A DNA stretch of 64,000 bases, from NCBI RefSeq assembly GCF_001552215.1, contig NZ_BCQT01000009.1, positions 124,001 to 188,000 of the forward strand, given 5' to 3'. The translations under genes were made by a program, and so were the position numbers. Below the pieces are notes generated by a model. The model saw nothing but the letters and a program-made list of their open reading frames with translations, searched no databases and had not been told where the DNA came from. Below are positions 1-8,817 of this stretch, piece after piece. Numbering within the stretch: position 1 is the stretch's first letter; each line of letters begins with the position of its first letter. Source of the DNA: Actinomadura macra NBRC 14102. GTDB lineage: Bacteria > Actinomycetota > Actinomycetes > Streptosporangiales > Streptosporangiaceae.

Positions 1-1842
1 CAGCCGGGACCGCGCGGCCGCGGTGCACTGCGCCGCCATGTGCTCGACCAACCGGGCGCCGCGCAGGTTCAGCAGCGGCGGCGTACGAGTCAGCAGCACC
101 CCGGCGGTACCGGCGACGTCGGCGGCGACGCCCGCCCCACGCCGCGCGACGGCCCGGGTGAACAGCTCGGCGAACCCGTCCTCGGCGAAATCGCGCGTGC
201 GGGCCACCTCGAACGCACGGACCAGCGCCGGATTGGCGTCGAACAGCCGCCGATCTCCGCCGGGACGGCACAGCGCGACAACGTCCAGGGAGGGCGAACG
301 CGCCATCAACCGGCGCAACTCCTCCACCGTCGCCGCACCGCACCGCTCATAGGTGACCAGCCGCTCCAGATCGTCCACCACCAGCAGCATCCGCGCGTCC
401 ATGCACTCGCGGACGCGGGCCTGCAGCCACAGCACCGCATCGCTCACACCGAGCGACGCGAACACCTGGTCGGAGATCCACAGCGCCTCGCGGACCACCC
501 CGCACTCGGCGAGCCGCCGCTCCAGCACCTCGGCCGCGGTCCCCTTCCCCGTCCCCTCCGGCCCCGCGATCAGCATCCGGACGGGCCGCTCCCCCGCCAG
601 CCGCGCCGCCAGCGCGTCCTGCACCGCACGGGTCAGCTCCGGCTGCCCGACGAGTGCCTTCTCGACACCGTCGTCGCCACCGGACCAGCCGCCCGCGACG
701 GCGCGGTCCAGCTCATCCGTACCGGCATCCCGCAGATGCTCGGGGAACAGCGCCGAGCCCAGCGGGTTGAAGACCCGGCGCGCCACGAACAACCGGCGCA
801 GATCGGCCTGGAACTGCCGCACCGGCACCCGGCAGCGCGGGCTGATCGGCGCGTCCGGCAACCCCTGCACGGCGCCGGTGACCCGGACGGCCATGTCCAG
901 CCAGGCCCGGGACGCGTCCGCCTCACCCGCGACCAGCCCCCGCGCCAGCCAGGCCCGCACCTCGTGCTGCCACGCCTCCGACGAGAAACCCTCGCGCGTG
1001 GCGCGGAACCGCTCCTCCACGTTCTCGTAGCGGGTCGTGCCCAGCACCACCGCCAACTCCGCCGGAACCACCTGCGCCTCGGCCGCCAGCAGCAGACGGG
1101 CCAGCGCGACGTCCGCGTCGTCCCCGTCCGCGACGGCACCTGCGAGCCGCTCCTGCGCCGCGTCCAGACCGGCGCACGCCCACCCCAGGTAGGCCACCGG
1201 ACCGGCCAGCTCGGGCAGCACCGCGAGCTCTTCCTCGGTGAGGCCCGCAACCCACACATCCTCCAGCGCCTTCTGCGGGACGGTCATGTCCTCCTCCCGC
1301 AGCGCCGGGTCGGCCGCCCGCCGATCGAACAGATCCATCAGCGTCCGGCGCCGACGCTCCAACGGCTCCAACCCGTCGAAAACGTCCAACCCCGCCCGCG
1401 CCAGCTCGAACATGATGGCGCGCCGCTCCCGGTCATTGCCCGCGGGCTCCGGCAGCCACAACCCCGGCGGCCGCCACCGCCCACCCTGCGTGAACCATGC
1501 CGCCGGATCCCGGACCGCCGACTCCGGCGTCGCCAGAAAATCCGACAACAGCTCGTAGTCCACGTCGCCGCGCAACCCCCCGCGCACCGCCGAGGCCCCC
1601 AACAGGAACGTCAGCAGCGACCACTGCTCCGCCCCCGCCGCGCTCGTGTCCTGCCCATAGAAGTCACTGAGCTGCCTGGTCAGCACCACCGCCCGCGGAT
1701 CCGCGTTATAGGCGACCGCGCGCTCGCGCATCTCCTCATACAAGCCGTCCGGCACCCGCCACGGCCCGAACGCGTACACGTCCAGGACAGGCTCGTCCGT
1801 GAGCAGCACTTCGAGATGGTCCGGCAGCCGGGGGGAACTCAC
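1..1842 (-). CDS. P-loop (AAA/STAND-like) ATPase, 3' part beyond the window
   Basis: The frame is open from a GTG at 1842 to base 1 (614 codons, no stop), so the C-terminus is missing. AGGAG lies about 10 bases upstream of the GTG. A long helical N-terminal region (about residues 1-400) precedes a Walker A motif, AGPEGTGKGT, near residue 425 and a Walker B motif, MLLVVDDLE, near residue 485. This is followed by PSLDVVALCRP, which looks like a sensor strand. The fold is that of an AAA or STAND-type NTPase. I do not recognise the N-terminal domain, so substrate and partners are unknown. It is followed by a GDSL esterase gene read leftward into it after a 264-base gap, with no sign of coupling. 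The opposite strand has a long Arg/Pro/Gln-rich open frame that I regard as a shadow. Confidence 0.75.
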   Translation of the reverse strand, partial: MSSPRLPDHLEVLLTDEPVLDVYAFGPWRVPDGLYEEMRERAVAYNADPRAVVLTRQLSDFYGQDTSAAGAEQWSLLTFLLGASAVRGGLRGDVDYELLSDFLATPESAVRDPAAWFTQGGRWRPPGLWLPEPAGNDRERRAIMFELARAGLDVFDGLEPLERRRRTLMDLFDRRAADPALREEDMTVPQKALEDVWVAGLTEEELAVLPELAGPVAYLGWACAGLDAAQERLAGAVADGDDADVALARLLLAAEAQVVPAELAVVLGTTRYENVEERFRATREGFSSEAWQHEVRAWLARGLVAGEADASRAWLDMAVRVTGAVQGLPDAPISPRCRVPVRQFQADLRRLFVARRVFNPLGSALFPEHLRDAGTDELDRAVAGGWSGGDDGVEKALVGQPELTRAVQDALAARLAGERPVRMLIAGPEGTGKGTAAEVLERRLAECGVVREALWISDQVFASLGVSDAVLWLQARVRECMDARMLLVVDDLERLVTYERCGAATVEELRRLMARSPSLDVVALCRPGGDRRLFDANPALVRAFEVARTRDFAEDGFAELFTRAVARRGAGVAADVAGTAGVLLTRTPPLLNLRGARLVEHMAAQCTAAARSRL

Positions 1843-2106
1843 CTGGGGTCCTTCTCCTAAGCAGCGTGTCAGCAGGGGAACCCACCCTACTTATTGCGGT
1901 GCCCTCGGCGTCGGGCGCAGAGCGCCCTCCTTCAACGGGCACCGCGGCGATCGCTGCATCGCTTTCGACTCGCCCTGGAGGGCTCGCTTCGCGATCAGTT
2001 CCTCGCAAGCTCGGACCTGGCTTCGCACGCGATCGCAACGTTTCGGTTGTCGCCACCAAATGTCAGAACCTCGCATGTCGCATCCGCTCGGCGGGGGCAC
2101 TACAAG

Positions 2107-2880
2107 CTACAGAGGACTCGCCTCTGGGCGTTTGGGTGAGCGGCCGTCGCCGGTGGAGCGGCCGGTGGCTCGGCGGCCTATCCAGGGAAGCAGGTAGGTG
2201 CGGGCCCAGCGGACGTCTTCGCGGCGCATGGTGAGCCAGTCGGTGGGGTCGATGGGGGGCCAGGGCTCACGCCAGTCGTCCTTGATCGGTACGCCCAGGA
2301 CCTCGGCGACGCGCAGGGCCATGCGCCGGTGGCCCTCGGGTGAGAGGTGGAGGCGGTCTTCGTACCAGGCGCGGGGGTCGTTGAAGACGCGCAGCGGCCA
2401 CAGGTCGACGATCGTGCAGTCGCGGCGGTCGGCGATGGCGCGCAGGTGCATGTTGTAGGTGGCGGCGCGGCCGCGGATGCGGCCGCCGGTGCGCAGGCCG
2501 CGGGTGTCGAAGCCGGTGAAGACGACCACCCGGGAGCCGGCCGCGCGCAGCCGGCGGACGGCGTCGTCGAAGACCACGGCGAGGGCGTCGGGGTCGGCGC
2601 CGGGGCGGAGCATGTCGTTGCCGCCGGCGCAGAAGGTCACCAGGTCGGGGGCGAGGTCCACGGCCCGCGGCACCTGGTCGTCCACGATCTGCCGGACAAG
2701 CTTGCCGCGGACCGCGAGGTTGGCGTAGCGCAGGCCGGGGCTGTGCTCGGCGAGATGCTCGGCGAGCCGGTCGGCCCAGCCGCGGAAGCGGTCCCTCTCG
2801 CCGGGATAGGGGTCGTTGAGGCCCTCGGTGAAGCTGTCGCCGATGGCTACGTACGTCCGGATCTGCTCCACTTCGCTCAT
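2107..2880 (-). CDS. SGNH/GDSL-family hydrolase (esterase/lipase-like)
   Basis: A 257-residue protein starting MSEVEQIRTYV at the ATG at 2880, preceded by AGGGGA; an in-frame start 57 bases upstream has no better ribosome site. It carries the SGNH blocks: GDSFTEG near residue 13 (nucleophile Ser), a Gly in the LAVRGKL stretch, GGNDML (Asn oxyanion residue) and DRLHLSPEGH (catalytic Asp and His). There is no signal peptide, so it is probably cytoplasmic. Actinobacterial relatives are annotated as SGNH hydrolases of unknown substrate; the reaction is likely ester hydrolysis, with the substrate not deducible. It lies downstream of the conservon but is separated from it by a 121-base gap containing a palindrome, so it may be independently transcribed. 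Confidence 0.85.
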   Translation of the reverse strand: MSEVEQIRTYVAIGDSFTEGLNDPYPGERDRFRGWADRLAEHLAEHSPGLRYANLAVRGKLVRQIVDDQVPRAVDLAPDLVTFCAGGNDMLRPGADPDALAVVFDDAVRRLRAAGSRVVVFTGFDTRGLRTGGRIRGRAATYNMHLRAIADRRDCTIVDLWPLRVFNDPRAWYEDRLHLSPEGHRRMALRVAEVLGVPIKDDWREPWPPIDPTDWLTMRREDVRWARTYLLPWIGRRATGRSTGDGRSPKRPEASPL

Positions 2881-2913
2881 CGCATCCCCTAGTACCGCTT
2901 CGTTCTCGATCAC

Positions 2914-2946
2914 GTAGGTTAATGATGCACCGTGCACATAACCTAC
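2914..2946. promoter_or_regulatory. 33-bp imperfect palindrome (candidate operator)
   Basis: Perfect 8-base arms GTAGGTTA (2914-2921) and TAACCTAC (2939-2946) flank a centre that itself contains TGCACCGTGCA. It lies 34 bases upstream of the GDSL hydrolase start and downstream of cvnD. There is no T-run, so an operator over the hydrolase promoter is more likely than a terminator. The binding protein is unknown. Confidence 0.4.
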
Positions 2947-3001
2947 GCGACCGTAGCCCGCTTCAGTCTGGGAGACGCGACACCGGCCTCTGCCTACGAG
3001 G

Positions 3002-3676
3002 CTATGTCCAGCTGGGGGACGCGCTGCCGAGCGGGCCGCCGGGAGCGGCGGGGGGTGCGGAGGCGCCGGGCGCGGCGGTGGCGTGCACCGACATCGCGTG
3101 CTGGACGAGTGTGATCAGCACCTGCTTGGTCGATTCGCGGCTCCGCGCGTCGCACTGGACGATCGGCACGTGCGCGCTGATCGACAGGGCCTCGCGGATG
3201 TCCTCGACGGCGTACTGGAACTCGCCGTGGAACCCGTTCACGCCCACGACGAACGGCAGGCCGAGCTCCTCGAAGTAGTCGACCGCCGCGAAGCAGTCCT
3301 CCAGCCGGCGGGTGTCGACCAGGACCACCGCGCCGATCGCGCCGCGGACGAGGTCGTCCCACATGAACCAGAAGCGGTGCTGTCCGGGCGTGCCGAACAG
3401 GTAGAGGATCAGCTCGCTGTCGAGCGACACACGGCCGAAGTCCATCGCGACCGTGGTGGTCGTCTTGTCCGGGACGGCCGACAGGTCGTCCACGTCGGCG
3501 CTGGCCGCGGTCATCACCGCCTCGGTGGTGAGCGGCATGATCTCCGAGACGGACCCGACGAAGGTGGTCTTGCCGACGCCGAAACCGCCGCCGACGACGA
3601 TCTTGACTGAGGTCAGCTCGGCCTCTGCGCCGGGCGGCCCCGAAGGTGGAACCTGGTCAGAGCTTCCGAAGGCCAC
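3002..3676 (-). CDS. cvnD: Conservon GTP-binding protein (CvnD family)
   Basis: A 224-residue small GTPase-like protein of the conservon. The P-loop GGGFGVGKTTFVGS (about residues 29-42), the switch motif LFGTPGQHRFW (about 93-103) and GVNGF in place of the usual NKxD (about 145) are visible. The C-terminus is Ala/Pro-rich. CvnD proteins work with the sensor kinase CvnA, the roadblock protein CvnB and the DUF742 protein CvnC in a membrane-associated complex likened to eukaryotic G-protein signalling (known from Streptomyces conservons). It starts with GTG and overlaps cvnC by 20 bases, so the two are translationally linked. It is the last gene of the cluster. Confidence 0.93.
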   Translation of the reverse strand: MAFGSSDQVPPSGPPGAEAELTSVKIVVGGGFGVGKTTFVGSVSEIMPLTTEAVMTAASADVDDLSAVPDKTTTTVAMDFGRVSLDSELILYLFGTPGQHRFWFMWDDLVRGAIGAVVLVDTRRLEDCFAAVDYFEELGLPFVVGVNGFHGEFQYAVEDIREALSISAHVPIVQCDARSRESTKQVLITLVQHAMSVHATAAPGASAPPAAPGGPLGSASPSWT

Positions 3677-4109
3677 TGAGCACCCTTTCTAGCAAGCGGA
3701 GGTCCGGCTGGCCGCCGGCTGTGGTGGGACGCGACTGGTGCAGGCGCAGCAGCCCTTCGACGGCCATGTCGGCGACGAGCACCCGGGCCACGCCGAGCGG
3801 GAGGCGCAGCAGCGCCGAGACCTCCGCCACCGACCGGGCCGACCGGCACAGGTCCATGATCGCCCGGTACTCCGGGGTCAGCATGGCCACGTCCCGCGGC
3901 GGATAGGGGGCCGCGGTGACCAGGGCCTCGATGGCCAGGTCGTACCGCGGCTTCGTGCGTCCCCCGGTGACGGCGTACGGGCGCACCAGCGAGCTGGCGT
4001 CCTCCTCCTCACGCGCGGGTGGACGTCCCTGCCCCGGCATCCGCGGTTGGTCTCCCGGCCAGCGCCCGGGGCCGCCCGGCCCGCCTCCGTAGGAACTCCC
4101 TCGATCCAT
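3657..4109 (-). CDS. cvnC: Conservon DUF742 protein (CvnC family)
   Basis: A 150-residue DUF742 protein. The N-terminal 35 residues are Gly/Pro-rich and probably disordered. The conserved part begins at SLVRPYAVTGGRTKPRYDLAIEAL and continues with a winged-helix-like segment (RSVAEVSALLRLPLGVARVLVADMAVEGLL). DUF742 proteins are the third component of actinobacterial conservons. It lies 30 bases after cvnB and overlaps cvnD. No catalytic residues are expected; a role as an adaptor or DNA-binding-like partner of the GTPase module is inferred from the family. Confidence 0.92.
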   Translation of the reverse strand: MDRGSSYGGGPGGPGRWPGDQPRMPGQGRPPAREEEDASSLVRPYAVTGGRTKPRYDLAIEALVTAAPYPPRDVAMLTPEYRAIMDLCRSARSVAEVSALLRLPLGVARVLVADMAVEGLLRLHQSRPTTAGGQPDLRLLERVLSGLRKL

Positions 4110-4139
4110 GTCGCCCGACCTCCGTCAGCATCAGTCCGG

Positions 4140-4592
4140 TCAGTACCGGGCGGGCCCGGCGCCCATCTCGGTCACCGACGGTCCCGAGTAAGGCGGCTGC
4201 TGCTGGTCCGGGGAGCGCAGCGCGGGGGTCAGAGCCCGACCCACGCGCTCGACCAGCAGCGTCATCTCGTACGCCACCAGTCCTAGATCACAGTCGGGCG
4301 CGGCGAGCACCGCGAACACCGACCCGTTCGTGATGGACATGACGAACAGCAGCCCGCGGTCCATCTCGACCACGGTCTGGTTCACCCCGCCCGCATCGAA
4401 AATCTTGGCCGCGCCCTGCGTCAGGCTCATCAGCCCCGACGCGATGGCCGAGAGCTGGTCGGCGCGCTCGGGCGGGAAGCCCGAGGAGTAGGCCATCGGC
4501 AGACCGTCGGAGGAGACCACGACGGCGTGCGCGACCTTCGGGACACGGTCCGCGAAGTTCGTCACCAACCAGTTGAGATCCTGCCCGCTCAC
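4140..4592 (-). CDS. cvnB: Conservon roadblock/LC7 protein (CvnB family)
   Basis: A 150-residue roadblock/LC7-domain protein: LNWLVTNFADRVPKVAHAVVVSSDGLPMAYS at the N-terminus, then GLMSLTQGAAKIF and MDRGLLFVMSITNGSVFAVLAAPDCDLGLVAYEMTLLVERVG. Roadblock proteins bind small GTPases, here presumably CvnD, and probably dimerise. The GTG start overlaps the TGA of cvnA by 4 bases (4589-4592), which supports one transcript and coupled translation. The last 25 residues are a Pro/Gln-rich tail. Confidence 0.94.
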   Translation of the reverse strand: MSGQDLNWLVTNFADRVPKVAHAVVVSSDGLPMAYSSGFPPERADQLSAIASGLMSLTQGAAKIFDAGGVNQTVVEMDRGLLFVMSITNGSVFAVLAAPDCDLGLVAYEMTLLVERVGRALTPALRSPDQQQPPYSGPSVTEMGAGPARY

Positions 4593-7500
4593 CGGGTGCC
4601 TCCTGTCTCGTCGTCGCCCTGCGACGACACCTCACCTGACGTGCCTCCGCCGCGAGTCTCGGTGCGGCCCCGATGGACGCCGCGCTGCAGACTAGCGAAG
4701 CGGTTGCGCACTACTTCGGCCGACGGGGCCTGTGCCTGCGGCTCCTGTGCCGGACGCTCCGTGGGCGGGGCCGCCGGTGCCTGCCCGGCCGGGGCCTGCT
4801 GCCGGCCCACCGCGCCGGGCACGCGGTTCTTGCCGGGCACCCGCTTGGGGAGCCCGACCGAGGTGCGGGCGCCCGCGACCGGCTCGCGAAGGGCCTCGGC
4901 GGCGCGGAAGCCCGCATCCGCCGGGGACTCCCAGTCCTTGGGCGGGTCCTCGCCCGACGACGCGCCCGTCCGGTGCTGGAACCACTCGGACTGCATCGCG
5001 TCGAAGATCGGCGAGCGTTCGGGGACGCGCTTCGGCCCGGCCGCGGCCCTTTGCACGGGGTGCTCGTATCCGGACGGGTCGGCTACGGGTGTCTCCGGGA
5101 TGGCGTCCTCCGGCGGGGTGGGAGTGGTCGGTCCCGGACGCCCTCGGCTGGGCGGTGCCGGGTCGCCGATCTCCCCCCACGGAGCCCCGCCACCGGGGAA
5201 CTGGGGATGCGCGCCGCTTGGGGAGCCGTCGGCGTGGGCGTCGGTCGGCAGCGGACCTGTGTCGCCGCCGACCTGCTGGAGCGGGCCCGTCTCCCAGGGG
5301 ATCCGGCGCTGGGAGCCGGACTCCGGCACCACCGGCTGGGCCTCCGGGACGACGGACTGGGGGCCGGTGTGCCGGCCCGGGCGGTAGAGCCCGTTCCTGA
5401 CGCCGCCCTCCTGCGAGCGTTCGCTGCGCGGCTGGAACAGGCCGTTCGGGCGGCCGTCGTCGGGCGCGGCGCCGCCGGGACGTCCCGGCAGATTCGCTCC
5501 GGGCTCACGGACGGGCAGTTCCCCCGGCTGGCGGGGCGGAGGGCGGTTGTCCGACTGCGCGTACGGGTCGGAGGTGTAGGCGCCGGACGCGTGTGGGTCG
5601 ATCGGGTAGGCGCCGGAACCGAACGGCTCGACGGGGTAGCCCTCGCCGGGCGGCCGCTGGCCGAGCGGCGGGCGCTGCTCCACGGGCGGGACGATCGGGA
5701 TCGGGCCGCTGGCGCCGGGCGGGACGGTGTGCGACCCGCTGCCGCCGAGCGCGGGCAGTGGGCCGGTGGGCTGCGGGCGCCCGTCCCCGGGCACGGGCCG
5801 CTGCGGGCCGGTGCGGTGCCCGCCGGCGCCTCCGATCATGGGCTGCGCGCCGGTGCCGCCCATCCGGGGCTGCGGGCCGGTGCCGAGCGGCGGTTGCGGG
5901 CCCGAACTGAGATCGTCCTGCTGGAACGCACCGCCGACCTGCTCGAACGCGCCGGTGCCGAGGGCCGACGGGTCGGTCATCGGGGTGAGGGCGAGATGGC
6001 CGGTACCGGTCGCCTCGCGGGGGGCGCCGAGACCGCGCGCCCCGATGCCGGTCGTCTCGCCGGGGCTGACGACCGCGTCCGGCAGCACGACGAACGCGGT
6101 GAGACCGCCGCCCTGCGCGGCGCGCAACTCGACCCGGATCCCGTGCCGGACCGCGAGGCGGCCGACCACGAACAGACCCATGCGGCGGGCGGCGGAGAAG
6201 TCGATGACGGGCGGGTTGGCGAGCCGCCAGTTGGCCTGCTCCAGTTCCTCGGGCGACATGCCGACGCCGTTGTCGGTGATCTGCAGCATCGAGCCGCCAC
6301 CGCTGAGCAACTGCCCCGAGACCGTGACCTTGGTGTGCTCGGCGGAGAACACCGTCGCGTTCTCGATCAGCTCGGCCAGCAGGTGGACGAGGTCGTTGAC
6401 GACGGGCCCGACGACCGTCATGTCGCCCTGAACGCGCAGCGCCACCCGCTCGTACTGCTCCACCTCGGACAGGGAGGCGCGGACGACGTCGATGAGCGGG
6501 ACCGGCCGGTTCCACCGGCGCGCCTGCTCCTGTCCGCCAAGGACGAGGAGGTTCTCACAGTTGCGACGCATACGGGTGGCCAGGTGGTCCAGGCGGAACA
6601 GGTTGCCGAGCTGCTCCTCGTCCCGCTCGCTCTGCTCCAGCTCCTCGATGAGGCGGAGCTGCCGCTCGATGAGCGACTGGCTGCGGCGGGAGAGGTTGAC
6701 GAACATCGCGTTGATGTTGCCGCGCAGGACGGCCTCGTCGGCCGCGAGCCGCACCGCCTCGCGGTGGACCTCGTCGAACGCGCGGGCCACCTGGCCGATC
6801 TCGTCGGTGGTGGCGATGTCGATCGGCTGCACCTCGATGCCGCCGGCGGCGGCCTCCGGATCGCGCAGCCGGTCGACCAGGCCGGGCAGCCGGGTGCCGG
6901 CGATCTCCAGCGCGCCCTGCTGGAGCCGGCGCAGCGGCCGCACCAGCGACCGCGCCATGAACGCGGTGATGAGCAGGACGAGCAGCAGGAGCACGGTCGC
7001 GACGATCCCGTCGGTGATCGTCGACTGCCGCGCGTCGGCGCCCTGCCGGTCGCTGATGGCGCGGATGTCGGCGGCCAGGGACTGCTCGACCACGCGCATC
7101 TTGTCGACCATCTCGGTCATCGCGGAGCGGATGACGAGCGCCGCGGTACCGGTGCCGAGGGACAGCGGGAGCCGGCCGTTGGCCGTGCTGGCCGAGGCGA
7201 TGGCCCGCTGCCGCAGGTCCCGCGCCTGGTCGATCTTGGGGCCGACGACGGTGTCCTCGAACTTCTGGCGCTGCTGCACGGAGCTGGCGCCGCGGAAGGC
7301 GCCGATCTCGCTGTCCTCCTCCGCCCGGGCGGCGGTGAGCGCGTTCAGTTCGTCGGTGGCCAGCCGGCGGCTGTGCGCTCCGATGAGCAGCAGGGCGCGC
7401 TCCCGGGAGACCGCTTCCTTCGCACGGGCAAGGGAGCCCAGGGCCCGGCTGGCCGCGGCGAGCCGGTCGTCGGCGACGTTCTGCGAGAGGCCGTCGAGGA

Positions 7501-8059
7501 TGCCGACCAGTTCTCCGGCGGACTCGGTGTACTTCTGCAGCACGGTGAAGGCGGGCACCTTGGTACCGGTCGCGAGGGCGCGGACGGCCTTGACACCGTC
7601 CAGCCGACTGAGCACCGTCGTGGCGTCGCGGACGGCCTGGTCGCCGAAGGTGGAGTTGATGCGGAGCGCCGCCGTGCGCACCGGGTCGAGCTGCTCGTCG
7701 GTCTTGCGCTGCCGGGCCTGCAACGCCTCCAGGAGGGTGGGGTCGCGCTCAGAGGCGATGTACTCGATGGCGGTGTCGCGCTCGGCGATGAACTCCTGGA
7801 CGAACCGGGTGACGTCTTCACCGAGTTCGGCCATCTTCTCGACGCGGCCGTACTCCGCAGCCCGGCTCGCGGAGCCGGAGATGCGCAGCCCGGCGAGCGC
7901 GACGGCCGCGACCGTCGGGACAAGGATCAGCACGATGAGGCGCTGTGGTACACGCCAGTTCCTCAGGCTGAGCCTGCCGCCCGTCCGTGGTGATGGATCG
8001 GACCGTGCCTCGACGTCCCCGTGCCGAGGAAGGTCGCGACCTGCGTCGCTTGGTTGCAT
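4589..8059 (-). CDS. cvnA: Conservon sensor histidine kinase-like protein (CvnA), nitrate/nitrite-sensing type
   Basis: A 1156-residue membrane sensor. A first transmembrane helix (about residues 39-60) is followed by an extracytoplasmic helical region (about 61-345) of the nitrate/nitrite-sensing (NIT) type, a second membrane helix (about 348-372) and a HAMP-like linker. The coiled dimerisation region includes SRRSQSLIERQLRLIEELE and LDHLATRMRRN. A HATPase domain (about 540-660) shows ELIENATVFS (N-box) and ITDNGVGM (G1 box). The remaining roughly 500 residues are Gly/Pro/Gln-rich and probably disordered. No His is evident in an H-box, as is usual for this family. It is the first gene of the cvnABCD operon. 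The ligand is not proven by the fold name. Confidence 0.92.
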   Translation of the reverse strand: MQPSDAGRDLPRHGDVEARSDPSPRTGGRLSLRNWRVPQRLIVLILVPTVAAVALAGLRISGSASRAAEYGRVEKMAELGEDVTRFVQEFIAERDTAIEYIASERDPTLLEALQARQRKTDEQLDPVRTAALRINSTFGDQAVRDATTVLSRLDGVKAVRALATGTKVPAFTVLQKYTESAGELVGILDGLSQNVADDRLAAASRALGSLARAKEAVSRERALLLIGAHSRRLATDELNALTAARAEEDSEIGAFRGASSVQQRQKFEDTVVGPKIDQARDLRQRAIASASTANGRLPLSLGTGTAALVIRSAMTEMVDKMRVVEQSLAADIRAISDRQGADARQSTITDGIVATVLLLLVLLITAFMARSLVRPLRRLQQGALEIAGTRLPGLVDRLRDPEAAAGGIEVQPIDIATTDEIGQVARAFDEVHREAVRLAADEAVLRGNINAMFVNLSRRSQSLIERQLRLIEELEQSERDEEQLGNLFRLDHLATRMRRNCENLLVLGGQEQARRWNRPVPLIDVVRASLSEVEQYERVALRVQGDMTVVGPVVNDLVHLLAELIENATVFSAEHTKVTVSGQLLSGGGSMLQITDNGVGMSPEELEQANWRLANPPVIDFSAARRMGLFVVGRLAVRHGIRVELRAAQGGGLTAFVVLPDAVVSPGETTGIGARGLGAPREATGTGHLALTPMTDPSALGTGAFEQVGGAFQQDDLSSGPQPPLGTGPQPRMGGTGAQPMIGGAGGHRTGPQRPVPGDGRPQPTGPLPALGGSGSHTVPPGASGPIPIVPPVEQRPPLGQRPPGEGYPVEPFGSGAYPIDPHASGAYTSDPYAQSDNRPPPRQPGELPVREPGANLPGRPGGAAPDDGRPNGLFQPRSERSQEGGVRNGLYRPGRHTGPQSVVPEAQPVVPESGSQRRIPWETGPLQQVGGDTGPLPTDAHADGSPSGAHPQFPGGGAPWGEIGDPAPPSRGRPGPTTPTPPEDAIPETPVADPSGYEHPVQRAAAGPKRVPERSPIFDAMQSEWFQHRTGASSGEDPPKDWESPADAGFRAAEALREPVAGARTSVGLPKRVPGKNRVPGAVGRQQAPAGQAPAAPPTERPAQEPQAQAPSAEVVRNRFASLQRGVHRGRTETRGGGTSGEVSSQGDDETGGTR

Positions 8060-8100
8060 CCGGCCTTAACACCTCTCCATCACGATGTGCCGCATCCTCT

Positions 8101-8113
8101 GTGGTCGAACCAC
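8101..8113. promoter_or_regulatory. 13-bp palindrome upstream of cvnA
   Basis: GTGGTCGAACCAC has 5-base arms around CGA and lies about 42 bases upstream of the cvnA ATG. This is the position of an operator near the conservon promoter. No regulator for it is known from this window. Confidence 0.3.
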
Positions 8114-8535
8114 CACGAAGGGTCCAAATGCAACATCGTTCCGCCTCCGGCGCTCGACATTGCAGCACATCCAGGGATGGGCCGCAAAGGACCCTAGGCG
8201 AGTCGATATGGACTAATGCGACAATCGTGATTTCGTTACTGTCTGTCCGTTTTCGCGGGTACGTTTGGTCACTGTCCGCACATGTTCATTCAGTGGTCGA
8301 AAAATGGCAGTGGGTGACGGCTCCCGGTAGTCTGGGCGTACTTCATGATCACAAAAGACGGGGCCGTCGCGCAGTCCGATCAAAAGATCACTCTCCGGAG
8401 TCGGTCGGCGCTGGACCGTCACACAGTTGGAGAGGAGGACGGAGGCAGGGAGCCGACGACGGCTCCGAGGTGCCGACCAGATGCGGCCCCCGACCGCGGC
8501 CGGACGCTCCAGCCTCTGAGAATCCCATCTTGTTG

Positions 8536-8571
8536 GATGAATCATCGAATAAACCCCCTGATACCAATCAG
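8536..8571. promoter_or_regulatory. Two adjacent short palindromes (candidate operators)
   Basis: GATGAATCATC (8536-8546) and CTGATACCAATCAG (8558-8571, arms CTGAT/ATCAG) lie 12 bases apart in the most AT-rich part of the spacer, about 250 bases before the binding-protein gene. They may be regulator sites for the ABC operon. No regulator gene adjoins the operon, so this is speculative. Confidence 0.3.
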
Positions 8572-8817
8572 TGGAACACCCGGGATGCGGTCCGGGGCAC
8601 CGACCGACGTACCATGCGTCCCACAAGCACCACAGGACACAAGACAGTCACGCAAGCTAGAACCAATCCACCCAAGACGCCCAACCCGCGATACTCTCCC
8701 CGAACGTGATCATCAGGCGCGGCGGGAACAGTGGCCGCAGTCGTTCCCCCTGGCTCTCTCGCCCTGGTCGCCCAGCCACGCCGAGCATCTTCCCCCCTGA
8801 TGAGATTTAGGAGTGCC

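Larger units (their letters stand above)
8060..8817. other. 758-base non-coding spacer between conservon and ABC operon
   Basis: Divergent intergenic region with clearly lower GC than its flanks, especially 8520-8580. Short open frames on both strands lack ribosome sites and actinobacterial codon bias, so I call no gene. It must hold the promoters of cvnA (leftward) and of the binding-protein operon (rightward). Two palindromes near 8536-8571 and one at 8101-8113 are listed separately. I see no riboswitch. Confidence 0.6.

Noticed and set aside
40..1860. Long plus-strand open frame opposite the P-loop ATPase gene
   Set aside because: Arg/Pro/Gln-rich composition without any motif; the minus frame has Walker motifs, a ribosome site and normal codon bias.
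4673..7993. 1106-codon plus-strand open frame opposite cvnA
   Set aside because: Typical high-GC antisense shadow; cvnA on the minus strand has clear domains.
8213..8626. 137-codon minus-strand open frame in the 758-base spacer
   Set aside because: No ribosome site, poor third-position GC bias, no family; left as non-coding.
8796..8815. CTGATGAG before the binding-protein start as part of a TPP riboswitch
   Set aside because: The other conserved parts of the THI element (GGCTGAGA, ACCCTT, GAACCTGATC) are absent in the preceding 200 bases.
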